From the NCBI GenBank assembly GCA_020404105.1, contig JADBWH010000062.1:1-53331 (forward strand): a stretch of 53,331 nt of DNA, read 5' to 3'. Both the position numbers and the translations under genes were made by a program. This document shows, one piece after another, positions 43,276-51,980 of this stretch (its first letter is position 1; each line of letters opens with the position of its first letter). The notes under the pieces were generated by a model that did not search any database, was not told the DNA's origin, and saw only the letters and a list, made by a program, of their open reading frames with translations. This DNA comes from Pseudanabaena sp. M53BS1SP1A06MG. Lineage in GTDB: Bacteria; Cyanobacteriota; Cyanobacteriia; Pseudanabaenales; Pseudanabaenaceae.

Positions 43276-45291
43276 CTAAGGTTTAGGTAGTTCCCAAATA
43301 TTAATACTTTTATCTTGACTACTACTAATTAGTTTCTGATTGTCTGGAGTAATGACTAGAGATGTCACCAGATCGGTGTGACCAATCAAATCCCAAATCA
43401 GAGACTTAGTTTTGAGATTCCATAGGTGAATCGAATCAGGATTGTCTTTGCCTCCACTGATCAAATAATTACCATCACTAGTAATTGCGATCGCTCCAAT
43501 GACTTCCTTATGCCCAGTGAGCATAAACAACTGATTTCCTGTAGCGATATCCCAAACTCGAATCGATTTATCACTACTACCACTGATAATATGCTTACCG
43601 TCAGGTGTAATTAATACACAGGTCACCCCTGCCAAATGCCCTGAAAGAGTTTTTACAGGTTCTCCCGTTTTGGTATCCCAAATCTTTAAGGTCTTATCTC
43701 GACTAGCACTCACTATTTGCTTACCATCAGGTGAAATCGCAATTCCCCAAATTTTGTCAGTGTGACCTTTGAGCGATCGCAGTAATTTACTTGTCGAAAG
43801 TTGCCAAACATTTACCGTATTGTCATAGCTACCGCTAACCAAGAGATCGCTAGCAGGTGCGATCGCTAAATTATTAACAAGATTGGTATGACCTCTCAAT
43901 GTCTTAACAACCTTGCCTGATGCTATATCAATAATTTTTATATTTTTATCCTGACCTGCGGTGATGATCTGTCGATCAGAGAGAAATGTAACAGCGCGAA
44001 CCCATCCGCCTTGATCTTTAATTTCAAGAATTGGATTAGTACCTACTTCTAATTCCCAAAACTTTACCGTGCCATCATCACTAGCACTGGCAATGGTTTT
44101 ACCATCAGGACTCAAAGCCAAATTTTGAATACTATCTACATGTCCTTGCAGGAATCGTATTGGGGTCAAGCGTTTTTTTTGCAAATTAGGAAGTTGGAAG
44201 TTAATCTCATCAAAGCTACCTAATGCTGACACCTTAATTGCTGTCCCAATCCCTAAACCAAAGGTTGCTGCTACCACAATAGATACCACCAACAAAATTG
44301 GCGAAGTTGGTTTATGGGTTGAGTCTTTGATTGCTTTTTGAATTGATTTACGTTTAGCGCTAGTCTTAGCATTTGGAGCAAGTTTTTCCAAATTTTCTAT
44401 CTCTTTGAGGATCTTTAAGATAGCTTCACAGTTCATAGGGCGATCGCTGGGCTTACGTGCTATCAATGCATCAATAAGATCCGCAAATTCTTCGGAAATT
44501 TCTGGAGCATATGAGTGCCACTCAAAAACATCGCGATCTGGATTGTAGGTATCTAGAGGATACATAGCCGTTAACAAATGGATCATTGTGCATCCGAGAG
44601 CATAAAAATCGGACTGCGGCACAGCAAAGCCTTTTTCTTGTTCGGGGGCTGTATAGCCCAGTGAACAGATACTAGTAACTCCATGAATGCTACCAATTTT
44701 GGCAAGATAGGTATGTGTTGCTTCGCGAGCAGTGCCAAAGTCAATGAGGACTAGTTGCCCCGATGGAGACAGCATCACATTCGCAGGTTTAATATCACGG
44801 TGCATATATCCTTTGCTATGGACTAGCGCCAGAATTTCTACCAACTGTCGCAACCAGATGATCGCTCTTTTTTGGGCAATCGGTTGACCATGACGTTGAT
44901 TGATCCATTGTTCGAGATTTATTCCCTCAATTTTTTGCATGATGATCCCATGCAAAATTTGACCATTACTAAGAGTGTGATGAACATAGGACTCGATTTT
45001 TGGGATACCCGCATGTTCAATTTGTCCTAGCACTAAAGCTTCCTGTTGAAACAGTGTGACTGCTTTGCTAGCTGCATTCAAATCCTTTTTTAGGACTTTC
45101 AGGATTTTAGGTTGTCCAGCAGGATTCTCAACTTCATAGACAACTCCAAAGCCCCCAGAGTCACTTAATAACTTAGTTACCGTATAGCAGCCATCGATTA
45201 ATAGTTCAGAAGCACATCCTTGACAAATTGGATAATTATCATTGTCGGGATGGTCAGGGATTGGACAATTAGGATTAATACATAGACGCAT
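43276..45291 (-). CDS. Ser/Thr protein kinase with C-terminal WD40 propeller
   Basis: The 671-residue protein starts with a four-Cys zinc-ribbon-like segment (CINPNCP...CQGC). A protein kinase follows (~35-300) with G-loop LLSDSGGFGVVYE, catalytic HRDIKPAN (~162-169) and DFG (LIDFGTARE), all intact. A TM helix at ~328-352 is followed by six to seven WD40 repeats (~385-671; GHTDKIWGIAISPDGKQIVS type). The kinase is cytoplasmic and the propeller probably on the other side. This class (SpkC/PknB-WD40) is common in cyanobacteria; substrates are unknown. Unlike the protein at 4804, this kinase should be active. Confidence 0.93.
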   Translation of the reverse strand: MRLCINPNCPIPDHPDNDNYPICQGCASELLIDGCYTVTKLLSDSGGFGVVYEVENPAGQPKILKVLKKDLNAASKAVTLFQQEALVLGQIEHAGIPKIESYVHHTLSNGQILHGIIMQKIEGINLEQWINQRHGQPIAQKRAIIWLRQLVEILALVHSKGYMHRDIKPANVMLSPSGQLVLIDFGTAREATHTYLAKIGSIHGVTSICSLGYTAPEQEKGFAVPQSDFYALGCTMIHLLTAMYPLDTYNPDRDVFEWHSYAPEISEEFADLIDALIARKPSDRPMNCEAILKILKEIENLEKLAPNAKTSAKRKSIQKAIKDSTHKPTSPILLVVSIVVAATFGLGIGTAIKVSALGSFDEINFQLPNLQKKRLTPIRFLQGHVDSIQNLALSPDGKTIASASDDGTVKFWELEVGTNPILEIKDQGGWVRAVTFLSDRQIITAGQDKNIKIIDIASGKVVKTLRGHTNLVNNLAIAPASDLLVSGSYDNTVNVWQLSTSKLLRSLKGHTDKIWGIAISPDGKQIVSASRDKTLKIWDTKTGEPVKTLSGHLAGVTCVLITPDGKHIISGSSDKSIRVWDIATGNQLFMLTGHKEVIGAIAITSDGNYLISGGKDNPDSIHLWNLKTKSLIWDLIGHTDLVTSLVITPDNQKLISSSQDKSINIWELPKP

Positions 45292-45402
45292 GGTGTTTTA
45301 AAGCGTACTAGTCTAAATTTACTATAATCTCTAGCACAGTCGAATTTATAGTCAGCTTATAAAAGTAAAGAGATTGCTTAGCACCTTGTTACCGAATAAT
45401 TC

Positions 45403-46299
45403 ATGATCGAATACATCACTACACTTGTTATCAATGCAGCAATCTTTGCCCTGTTTAGTCTTGGACTAAATCTGCAATGGGGTTTCGCAGGATTAGTAAA
45501 TTTTGGTCATGTTGCCTTTATGACCGTTGGCGCATATACCACCGTGTTACTTAGTCTCAATGGTGTACCTTGGTTTCTTGCCTTTTTGATTGCCGCCGCG
45601 ATCGCAGGTTTACTCGGTATCATCATTGGCAGTACAGCCCTGAAACTGCGTGAAGACTATCTGGGTATCGTCACTATTGGTGTATCGGAAATGGTGCGCC
45701 TATTTGTTAATAATGAAGAATGGCTAACAAAAGGTACAGGTGGCGTACAGGATTTTCCTCTTCCATTTGTCAATATTGTGGCTCGTCAGAACTATTCATT
45801 TATTCTGGCTGCTCTATTAATTATTGTCGTGGTGATCGTTTATTGGCGTTTGGAATGGCTTGTGCGATCGCCTTGGGGAAGAGTCCTCAAAGCAATCCGA
45901 GAAGACGAGGAAGTAGTTAAGGCTCTAGGCAAAAATGTTTTCTGGTATAAGCTACAAGCATTTGCGATCGGTGGTGCGATCGGTGGTATGGCAGGAGCAT
46001 TCTACGCTTGGCAGTTAACTACGGTCTACCCCGATAACTTTATTCCCCTGATTACATTCCAAGCATGGACAATCGTAACTATTGGCGGTGCTGGCAATAA
46101 CCTTGGCGTAATCCTTGGTGCAGCCATTTTTCAGTTTTACAATGCTGTCCCTCGATTTCTTCCTGAACAGATACGTGCTGATGGAGGGAGGTTTGAAGCA
46201 ATTCAGTTAATTTTAATTGGCTTGACCCTAATTATCCTGATGCTCTGGCGACCACAGGGAATCTTAGGTAATAAAGATGAATTAACTTTAAACAGATAA
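45403..46299 (+). CDS. Branched-chain/neutral amino-acid ABC transporter permease (LivM type)
   Basis: The 298-residue membrane protein has ~8 TM helices and the LivM signatures NLQWGFAGLVNFGHVAFMTV, LREDYLGIVTIGVSEMVRL, WGRVLKAIREDEEVVKALGK and WTIVTIGGAGNNLGVILGA. It resembles NatD of the cyanobacterial N-I neutral amino-acid system. The LivH partner, ATPases and binding protein are not adjacent, so the transporter is assembled from dispersed genes. It is closed by a strong terminator. Confidence 0.9.
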   Translation: MIEYITTLVINAAIFALFSLGLNLQWGFAGLVNFGHVAFMTVGAYTTVLLSLNGVPWFLAFLIAAAIAGLLGIIIGSTALKLREDYLGIVTIGVSEMVRLFVNNEEWLTKGTGGVQDFPLPFVNIVARQNYSFILAALLIIVVVIVYWRLEWLVRSPWGRVLKAIREDEEVVKALGKNVFWYKLQAFAIGGAIGGMAGAFYAWQLTTVYPDNFIPLITFQAWTIVTIGGAGNNLGVILGAAIFQFYNAVPRFLPEQIRADGGRFEAIQLILIGLTLIILMLWRPQGILGNKDELTLNR

Positions 46300-46335
46300 A
46301 AAAAGAGGTTGCTTAGCAACCTCTTTTTTTATCTG
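46293..46335 (+). terminator. Terminator after the LivM-type gene
   Basis: Stem of about 20 bp overlapping the stop codon, with GAGGTTGC / GCAACCTC as its GC core and A-/T-tracts around it. Confidence 0.9.
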
Positions 46336-46344
46336 TTTAAAACT

Positions 46345-46387
46345 CAAACAAGTGAAGGCGGCACGAAGTGCCGCCTTCACTTGTTTG
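46345..46387. repeat. 20-bp perfect palindrome
   Basis: CAAACAAGTGAAGGCGGCAC, then loop GAA, then the exact complement. It sits just after a terminator that is already sufficient and before the 3' end of moeB, so it is probably an interspersed hairpin repeat, possibly doubling as a terminator for moeB. Confidence 0.85.
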
Positions 46388-46439
46388 GGTTTTATGTCCT
46401 AAGCAAAACTTACATTGCTATAGCAGAAGAAATGAGTTT

Positions 46440-47612
46440 TTAGTATTTGGGAACAGAAGGATCGATTTGATCGCTCCATGCGTTAATACCGCCCTGTACA
46501 TTGATCCCATCAATGCCAGCTTGCTTGAGAATGCCAAGAGCTTTCATTGATCGCCCACCCATTTTGCAATGCGCGATTAATTTATGCCCATTGAGCAAAG
46601 ATTTGACCTTCTGCACACCATTACCATTTTCGATTTCTGGCAAAGGTACTAGTACAGTATTGGGGATTCTGCCAATTTCCCATTCATTAGGGTTACGCAC
46701 ATCGATAATCACGTAATCCGACGTACCAGCATCAATGATCTCTTTAAGCTCTTTGACGTTAATTTCGGCGATCGCCTTTTGTGCTTCCTTCTCACTTTCG
46801 TTTTGCTGAGGAATACCACAGAACTGTTGATAATCGATCAATTTCTCAATAATAGGACGTACTGGGTTAGGACGTAGCTTGAGTTCGCGGAAAGACATCT
46901 TTAAAGCATCATAAAGCAATAAACGTCCACTGAGGGTATTACCTTGTCCGAGAATAATTTTGACAGTTTCCGTCGCTTGGATGACACCAATGATCCCAGG
47001 CAAAATTCCCAAAACGCCACCCTCAGCACAGGAAGGTACTAGCCCAGGTGGTGGTGGCTCTGGATAGAGATCGCGATAGTTTGGTCCACCTTCATAATTG
47101 AAGACCGTCGCCTGTCCTTCAAAGCGAAAAATTGAGCCGTAAACGTTAGGCTTATTGAGCAATACACAGGCATCATTGACAAGATAGCGTGTGGGGAAGT
47201 TATCCGTACCATCAACCACAATGTCGTAGGGAGCCATAATCTCCAGAGCATTTGCCGAGGATAGATGCGTGTTGTAAAGATCAATTTGGCAATAGGGGTT
47301 GATCTCCAAGATTCGCGCTTTTGCCGACTCAATCTTAGGTTTACCAACTGTACTAGTGCTGTGAATAATTTGACGTTGCAGGTTAGATGTATCCACCACA
47401 TCAAAGTCTACGATGCCGATGCGTCCAATCCCTGCGGCAGCGAGATATAACAACAAGGGGGAACCCAATCCACCCGTACCAATACATAGTACGTTGGCAG
47501 CCTTGAGTCGTTTTTGTCCTTCTACCCCAACCTCAGGCAAGATCAGGTGACGTGAATAGCGCTCGTAGTCATCTTGGGTAAGTTGAATCGAATTTGGATC
47601 TGGGTTGAGCAT
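46440..47612 (-). CDS. moeB: Molybdopterin-synthase adenylyltransferase with rhodanese domain
   Basis: 390 residues. The E1-like ThiF/MoeB domain (1-~255) adenylates the C-terminal Gly of MoaD-type proteins: GTGGLGSPLLLYLAAAGIGR, DFDVVDTSNLQRQI, DGTDNFPTRY. The rhodanese domain (~285-390) has an active-site loop CKMGGRS. The combined enzyme activates sulfur carriers for molybdopterin or thio-modification. Oddity: both CxxC zinc pairs of E. coli MoeB are missing. The first (CYRC) reads NYRD, and the second, after RNP, has no Cys. Confidence 0.93.
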   Translation of the reverse strand: MLNPDPNSIQLTQDDYERYSRHLILPEVGVEGQKRLKAANVLCIGTGGLGSPLLLYLAAAGIGRIGIVDFDVVDTSNLQRQIIHSTSTVGKPKIESAKARILEINPYCQIDLYNTHLSSANALEIMAPYDIVVDGTDNFPTRYLVNDACVLLNKPNVYGSIFRFEGQATVFNYEGGPNYRDLYPEPPPPGLVPSCAEGGVLGILPGIIGVIQATETVKIILGQGNTLSGRLLLYDALKMSFRELKLRPNPVRPIIEKLIDYQQFCGIPQQNESEKEAQKAIAEINVKELKEIIDAGTSDYVIIDVRNPNEWEIGRIPNTVLVPLPEIENGNGVQKVKSLLNGHKLIAHCKMGGRSMKALGILKQAGIDGINVQGGINAWSDQIDPSVPKY

Positions 47613-47879
47613 GATTAAATAAATCGCACTTTTGATTCGTGCAACAGCACGTTAAAAGCATAAGGCGATCGCCTATGCTTATTTTGATATTTATATTGTA
47701 GTTTCCTAGTTAACGCTTTGTAGGAATGTTATATCTTTATTGCAGTTCTGCAAACTAGCTAATCTCCGATCTAGTATTTACAAAAGTTGGTAATCCTAAA
47801 GAAGTGATGATTTGCTGAACAAATGTGCTGTAGATCATCAACCCCAAATTAGAACTGCAAAATATAGCTGACGGAGCTT

Positions 47880-48134
47880 ATGGACATCCCTTATATCTAC
47901 TACATTCCTATCTACCCAGACGATGACAACTGCGAAACTTTAATGCACTTATTTATAGGTGAACCAGGTTTAGATACAGAAATCCTCACCTTATTGGAAA
48001 CTCTCGACAATCGCGAGCATGAGGGTGAAGCAGTGGACTATATCCATGAGCTTGAGAGCAAAATTGGTCTGAAACGTGTTTCGGTCAGATACTTACCCCG
48101 CAAACGTGATCGCGCCGTACCAATCATGACCTAA
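47880..48134 (+). CDS. Conserved-looking small hypothetical protein
   Basis: The 84-residue acidic protein begins MDIPYIYYIPIYPDDDNCET. It has no signal peptide and no known domain, and ends in a short basic tail. A GACGGAG ribosome site precedes the ATG at 47880. The neighbours (moeB divergent, DUF1825 downstream 127 bp later) give no functional hint. Confidence 0.6.
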   Translation: MDIPYIYYIPIYPDDDNCETLMHLFIGEPGLDTEILTLLETLDNREHEGEAVDYIHELESKIGLKRVSVRYLPRKRDRAVPIMT

Positions 48135-48260
48135 AATCCAAAATCCTGCTTTGTGTGATTTTGAGGTAAGGGGGTGATATCCCCACTTTGGTTAATTTCT
48201 GTAAAGTTGAGTCAGCTTGTAAAATTAATTTATAGGTATAAGTTAACGAGAGCACTAATC

Positions 48261-48584
48261 ATGTCTTTTTTTGATTCAGAGATTGTTCAACATGAAGCTC
48301 GTAATCTCTTTCAAGATTATCAAGCCTTGACTCAGCTTGGCAGTAGTTATGGCAAGTTCGATCGCGAAGGTAAAATTCTTTTCATTGAAAAGATGGAAGA
48401 GATGATGGATCGCTATAAAATTTTTATGAAGCGATTTGAATTGTCTGATGACTTTATGGCACAAATGACTCTGAAGCAGTTGCAAAGTCAATTAGGTAAT
48501 TTTGGAATCACTCCTCAGCAGATGTTCGATCAAATGAATCTGACCTTAGAAAGAATGAAGGCAGAACTAGAGAATCAACATTAG
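48261..48584 (+). CDS. DUF1825-family protein
   Basis: The start at 48261 (MSFFDSEIVQHEARNLFQDY) matches the conserved family N-terminus; a longer frame from 48174 adds 29 unrelated residues. The 107-residue all-helical protein carries GKFDREGKILFIEKMEEMMD and KRFELSDDFMAQMTLKQLQ. DUF1825 is restricted almost entirely to cyanobacteria and plastids; its role is unknown. Cytoplasmic. Confidence 0.92.
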   Translation: MSFFDSEIVQHEARNLFQDYQALTQLGSSYGKFDREGKILFIEKMEEMMDRYKIFMKRFELSDDFMAQMTLKQLQSQLGNFGITPQQMFDQMNLTLERMKAELENQH

Positions 48585-48610
48585 AGAAGGAAAAAATCTC
48601 AGTATATTTT

Positions 48611-49333
48611 TTACCTTTGGAACTGTGGGCGTGCCATAACTACTACGGCACGTACATTAATATCTCGAGGACGAAGAGTAGCGATCGCTTCGCGGATCGT
48701 TGCGCCAGTTGTATAAATGTCATCACATAAAATGACATCTCGATAGTTTGTTTTGATCAATGGAGCTGTAAAAGCTTGCGATAGATTTTCTTCCCGTTCT
48801 GTAACGCTTTTCGTTTGCATCTGCGCTTTGGTATCTTTAATCCGTTGGAGTATTTGGGGCTTACAGGGAATTTGAGTCAAGTCACAAAATTGCTTCGCTA
48901 AAACTTCTGCTTGGTTAAATCCCCTAGATTTTAATTTATTGACATGGAGGGGAATTGGCACTACTGATATGCATTTGTACCTTTGCACAATTCCTTTTGT
49001 AATTGACGATCGCTGCCAAGTATTCGCCATCTTTTCGCCAATTGCTTCCATAATTTCAGGATGGTTGTCATATTTGCACGTAGCGATCGCTCGTTTCAAT
49101 GCACCATCATAAATTCCCCAACTATAAAGTGGAATCTCTGGAGCAATAGGATTGTCTTTCTGTAAAAATTCTGGTGATTGATAAGCCGTGATTTGGCGAT
49201 CACAGTCCTTGCATAAAATGCGATCAGCAGGGCGCTTGCATAACGGACAATTTGCTTGCCAAAGAGAGTCTTTAGCAATATTAGTGAAACGCTCAATTTT
49301 GAAACTGCTGCCAATCGATTTAAGCCATGCCAT
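48611..49333 (-). CDS. comF: ComF-family phosphoribosyltransferase-like protein
   Basis: 240 residues. An N-terminal zinc finger (C29, C32, C41, C44) is followed by a type I phosphoribosyltransferase domain with the PRPP loop VILCDDIYTTGATI (~198-211). SRGFNQAEVLAKQF and the QMQTKSVTEREEN segment are typical of the family. ComF is needed for DNA uptake in naturally competent bacteria, including cyanobacteria, though its precise step is unknown. Single gene. Confidence 0.9.
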   Translation of the reverse strand: MAWLKSIGSSFKIERFTNIAKDSLWQANCPLCKRPADRILCKDCDRQITAYQSPEFLQKDNPIAPEIPLYSWGIYDGALKRAIATCKYDNHPEIMEAIGEKMANTWQRSSITKGIVQRYKCISVVPIPLHVNKLKSRGFNQAEVLAKQFCDLTQIPCKPQILQRIKDTKAQMQTKSVTEREENLSQAFTAPLIKTNYRDVILCDDIYTTGATIREAIATLRPRDINVRAVVVMARPQFQR

Positions 49334-49402
49334 AACTTCTTAAATTTTCTTAAATATCAATGATTGCCAAAACCCATTAAATATTAGCGATAGAATACAC
49401 AT

Positions 49403-49500
49403 TATTGAGGCTTTGAGTAGTACAGAAATATTTTTAAAAGTGGCGCTTCGCGCCACTTTTAAAAATATTTCTGGGTTTTGAGTAAGCGCAAAGCAATCTG
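49403..49500. repeat. Foldback repeat family A, copy 3 (inverted)
   Basis: Reverse orientation relative to copies 1 and 2: GAGGCTTTGAGTAGTACAG, a perfect 51-bp palindrome with a 3-nt loop (49422-49472), then GGGTTTTGAGTAAGCGCAAA. It lies in the 477-bp gap 49334-49810 together with a decayed family B-like segment (~49525-49570) and a partial family A copy. Confidence 0.85.
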
Positions 49501-49672
49501 TCAGACATATAGAAATCCTACTCAAGGTTTTTGTTTTTCATCTTGCCTACGTCAAAATGAAAGCTGTAATAAATTATGATGATCGCCTATTACCAGATAG
49601 TCAGTACAACTAATTTATTCTCTACTAATTTTATTACCTTTTTTATATGCTTGCTCTACTGACTATCGTCTC

Positions 49673-49741
49673 TTTACAGCGCTTTGTGCAGACTTAAAAC
49701 CTAGAAGATTTTTGCAACTTAAAGCCTCAACTGGCTGTATG
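49673..49741. repeat. Foldback repeat family A, degraded copy
   Basis: Retains ACAGCGCTTTGTGCAGACTT, then AAAACCTAGAAG, then AAAGCCTCAACTGGCTGTA, but has lost the palindrome. It provides the first codons of the longest leuB frame, which is a reason to place the leuB start downstream. Confidence 0.7.
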
Positions 49742-49810
49742 GTGATCAGAAACTCAAAATGCTATGTTAGAAAATCTGCCTTTGTATTCAATTTTAAATT
49801 TAACCTTGTA

Positions 49811-50893
49811 ATGTCTAAAAACTATAAAATTACGCTCCTCCCTGGTGATGGCATCGGTCCTGAAATTATGAAAGTGGCGGTAGCGGTACTTCAGGCGATC
49901 GCACCTAAATTTGATCTCACCTTTGCCTTTGAGACAGCTTTAATCGGTGGAGCAGCGATCGATGCAACGGGACATCCCCTACCCGATGAAACTTTGCAAT
50001 TATGTAAAAATAGTGATGCGGTTTTATTGGCGGCTGTGGGGGGCGACAAGTGGGACTCCATGCCATCACATTTACGACCAGAACAAGCATTATTAGGATT
50101 ACGTGGTGGGATGGAACTATTTGCAAATTTACGTCCTGCCCAGATTTTGCCCCAATTAATTGATGCCTCCACCTTAAAACGCGAAGTTGTCGAAGGCGTA
50201 GATATTTTAGTAGTGCGCGAACTCACGGGCGGGATCTATTTTGGTAAACCTAAGGGAATTGTTGCCGATGAAAATGGTGTTCGTCGCGGCTTTAATACAA
50301 TGGTGTATACCGAGCCAGAAATTGATCGCATTGCTAGAGTTGGTTTTGAATCCGCCCAAAAACGTCGCGGCTCGGTGGTTTCCGTTGATAAGTCCAATGT
50401 TTTAGATGTGTCGCAGCTATGGCGCGAGCGTGTAACAGCAATTTCTGCCGACTATCCTGATGTGAAGCTATCACATATGTATGTGGACAATGCTACGATG
50501 CAGATTATCCGCAATCCTAAGCAATTTGACGTAATTCTTACCAGTAACCTCTTTGGCGATATTCTCTCCGATGCCGCAGCAATGCTCACGGGTAGTATTG
50601 GCATGTTGCCATCAGCAAGCCTTGGTATCGCAGGTAAACCAGGGGTATTTGAACCTGTGCATGGCTCGGCTCCTGACATTGCAGGTAAAGATTTAGCTAA
50701 CCCATTAGCTCAGGTTTTGAGTGCAGCGATGATGTTGCGTTATGCCTTTAATGAAGGGGTAGCAGCCAATGCGATCGAGACCGCAGTCAATAAAGTTCTT
50801 GATTCAGGCAAACGTACAGGGGACATCATGGCAGATGGTTGCGAAAAACTAGGATGTGTCGCCATGGGAGAAGCTCTCCTCGCCGCAATATAA
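49811..50893 (+). CDS. leuB: 3-isopropylmalate dehydrogenase
   Basis: Third enzyme of leucine synthesis, oxidising and decarboxylating 3-isopropylmalate with NAD+. The start at 49811 gives [20 protein letters not shown]; a longer frame from 49712 adds 33 residues derived from a repeat. ~360 residues, family length. Motifs: [32 protein letters not shown], substrate-binding [26 protein letters not shown], and [21 protein letters not shown] terminator follows. Confidence 0.96.
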   Translation: MSKNYKITLLPGDGIGPEIMKVAVAVLQAIAPKFDLTFAFETALIGGAAIDATGHPLPDETLQLCKNSDAVLLAAVGGDKWDSMPSHLRPEQALLGLRGGMELFANLRPAQILPQLIDASTLKREVVEGVDILVVRELTGGIYFGKPKGIVADENGVRRGFNTMVYTEPEIDRIARVGFESAQKRRGSVVSVDKSNVLDVSQLWRERVTAISADYPDVKLSHMYVDNATMQIIRNPKQFDVILTSNLFGDILSDAAAMLTGSIGMLPSASLGIAGKPGVFEPVHGSAPDIAGKDLANPLAQVLSAAMMLRYAFNEGVAANAIETAVNKVLDSGKRTGDIMADGCEKLGCVAMGEALLAAI

Positions 50894-50900
50894 AAAAACA

Positions 50901-50926
50901 ACAGAGGCGGTAAGCATCGCCTCTGT
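50901..50926. terminator. Hairpin between convergent leuB and the 50927 gene
   Basis: 9-bp stem ACAGAGGCG / CGCCTCTGT with an 8-nt loop, A-rich on the left and T-rich on the right. It can end both transcripts. Confidence 0.75.
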
Positions 50927-51676
50927 TTAAGGTCGCTCAGTACGAGAGGATTGCTGATCGGTAATCAAAAAACTGCTGGTGGGTTTGGTCAAGATATCTA
51001 CGTCACTAATTTTTGGGGAGTTCACTAAAGCTGTATCGCGATCTTCCCATCGGCTGCGAATTGGCACTATGTCCACAGATGTCGATAATAAAGACCCAGT
51101 ACTTACCTGATTGGGTATCAGGGGATTTAGCTCAAAATTATTTTCGTAAGTACGACTACGACTATAAATATTTTGGCGCAATGCAGCAATTCTCTTTGCA
51201 ATTCGGTCATCAGCATTGGCAGAGATGGCTAATGGCTCACGGATTGAGTTATAGGCTCGTTCAACTCTGGTATAGATCTTTTTGCGATCGCTAATATTTG
51301 CCGTTGCCATATAATTAGGTCGTCTTAATCCACCTAGATCCTGTTGAAATCGGGCTTTCATGTCTGCGACCACTTCAGACTCGTCTAATAAAAATGAAAC
51401 TTTACCATCTTGACCAGAAGTTGAAGATTTAGGGGCATCCTTAGGTTTAGCAGATGGAGATGGGCTAATCTTTGGTAGTTTAATTCCCGCAGGCGATGGA
51501 TTAACTCCCTCTAGGGCTTGCTTACCAAATCTATAAGCGACAATTCCAGCCACAGAACCTACAATTACCATCGCTAATAGTAGTAGGAGACTATAACTGA
51601 ACCTAAATTTATTAGGTGATTTTTTTCTCTTACGGAGACTATTTTCTGGCTTTTCGGGGTGAGTCGTTGCCATCAC
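50927..51676 (-). CDS. Single-TM protein of unknown function
   Basis: 249 residues: a basic Lys/Arg-rich N-terminus, one TM helix (~28-50; SLLLLLAMVIVGSVAGIVAY), a Pro/Ser/Lys linker (~58-90), then a helical/soluble portion (~100-200) and a polar tail. N-in topology puts the C-terminal domain outside the cytoplasm. No domain is recognised. Met2 is an equivalent start. It lies convergent to leuB and upstream of the tRNA on the opposite strand. Confidence 0.7.
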   Translation of the reverse strand: MMATTHPEKPENSLRKRKKSPNKFRFSYSLLLLLAMVIVGSVAGIVAYRFGKQALEGVNPSPAGIKLPKISPSPSAKPKDAPKSSTSGQDGKVSFLLDESEVVADMKARFQQDLGGLRRPNYMATANISDRKKIYTRVERAYNSIREPLAISANADDRIAKRIAALRQNIYSRSRTYENNFELNPLIPNQVSTGSLLSTSVDIVPIRSRWEDRDTALVNSPKISDVDILTKPTSSFLITDQQSSRTERP

Positions 51677-51764
51677 AAACTTGTTTAGCTAAAATTTCCC
51701 TTGGGCAACCTACAAGGTAGCTTGCTGATAGCATATAATACTTACGGTGTTAATCACAATATTC

Positions 51765-51836
51765 CCAAGGTTGGCTGACTGGTAAAGCAAACGACTCATA
51801 ATCGTTGATATGTCGGTTCGATTCCGACACCTTGGA
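51765..51836 (+). tRNA. tRNA with CAT anticodon (Met or Ile2)
   Basis: A 72-nt cloverleaf: acceptor CCAAGGT/ACCTTGG (7 bp), D-arm GCTG...AAGC, anticodon stem AACGA/TCGTT with loop CTCATAA, 5-nt variable loop, T-arm GTCGG-TTCGATT-CCGAC, discriminator A, no encoded CCA. The lack of GGG/CCC pairs in the anticodon stem argues against initiator tRNA. Elongator Met and lysidine-type Ile cannot be separated by eye. A tyrosine recombinase gene follows at 51971, so the 3' end may be an integration site. Confidence 0.85.
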
Positions 51837-51869
51837 TAAGGCGTACAAGCCACCACAACTAACTTGCAT

Positions 51870-51887
51870 CGTGTAAACACTTACACG
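51870..51887. promoter_or_regulatory. Perfect inverted repeat CGTGTAA-acac-TTACACG
   Basis: 7-bp arms around a 4-nt spacer between the tRNA and the integrase gene. It could be an operator or a core-site element for the recombinase; nothing else supports a choice. Confidence 0.4.
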
Positions 51888-51920
51888 GTTAGACGATTTT
51901 GGACATATTTAGCTTGTTTT

Positions 51921-51980
51921 TGACTATCAAATGACTATCAGATTTGCTATGATATTCATAAGCAAACGAGTTGATAGTCA
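51921..51980. promoter_or_regulatory. Iterated TGACTATCA sites upstream of the integrase
   Basis: Two direct copies (51921-51930 and 51932-51940) and one inverted copy (TTGATAGTCA, 51971-51980) cluster between the tRNA and the integrase. Another inverted pair occurs inside the gene near 52233-52250. Short iterated sites beside an integrase often serve as recombinase arm sites or as an operator. Confidence 0.45.

Noticed and set aside
46345-46387. CRISPR repeat or phage operator
   Set aside because: Single copy with no spacers; a perfect hairpin of the sort found throughout this genome. No CRISPR array was seen anywhere in the window.
51765-51836. Initiator tRNA-fMet
   Set aside because: The anticodon stem lacks the three G-C pairs and the acceptor end lacks the unpaired first base typical of initiators.
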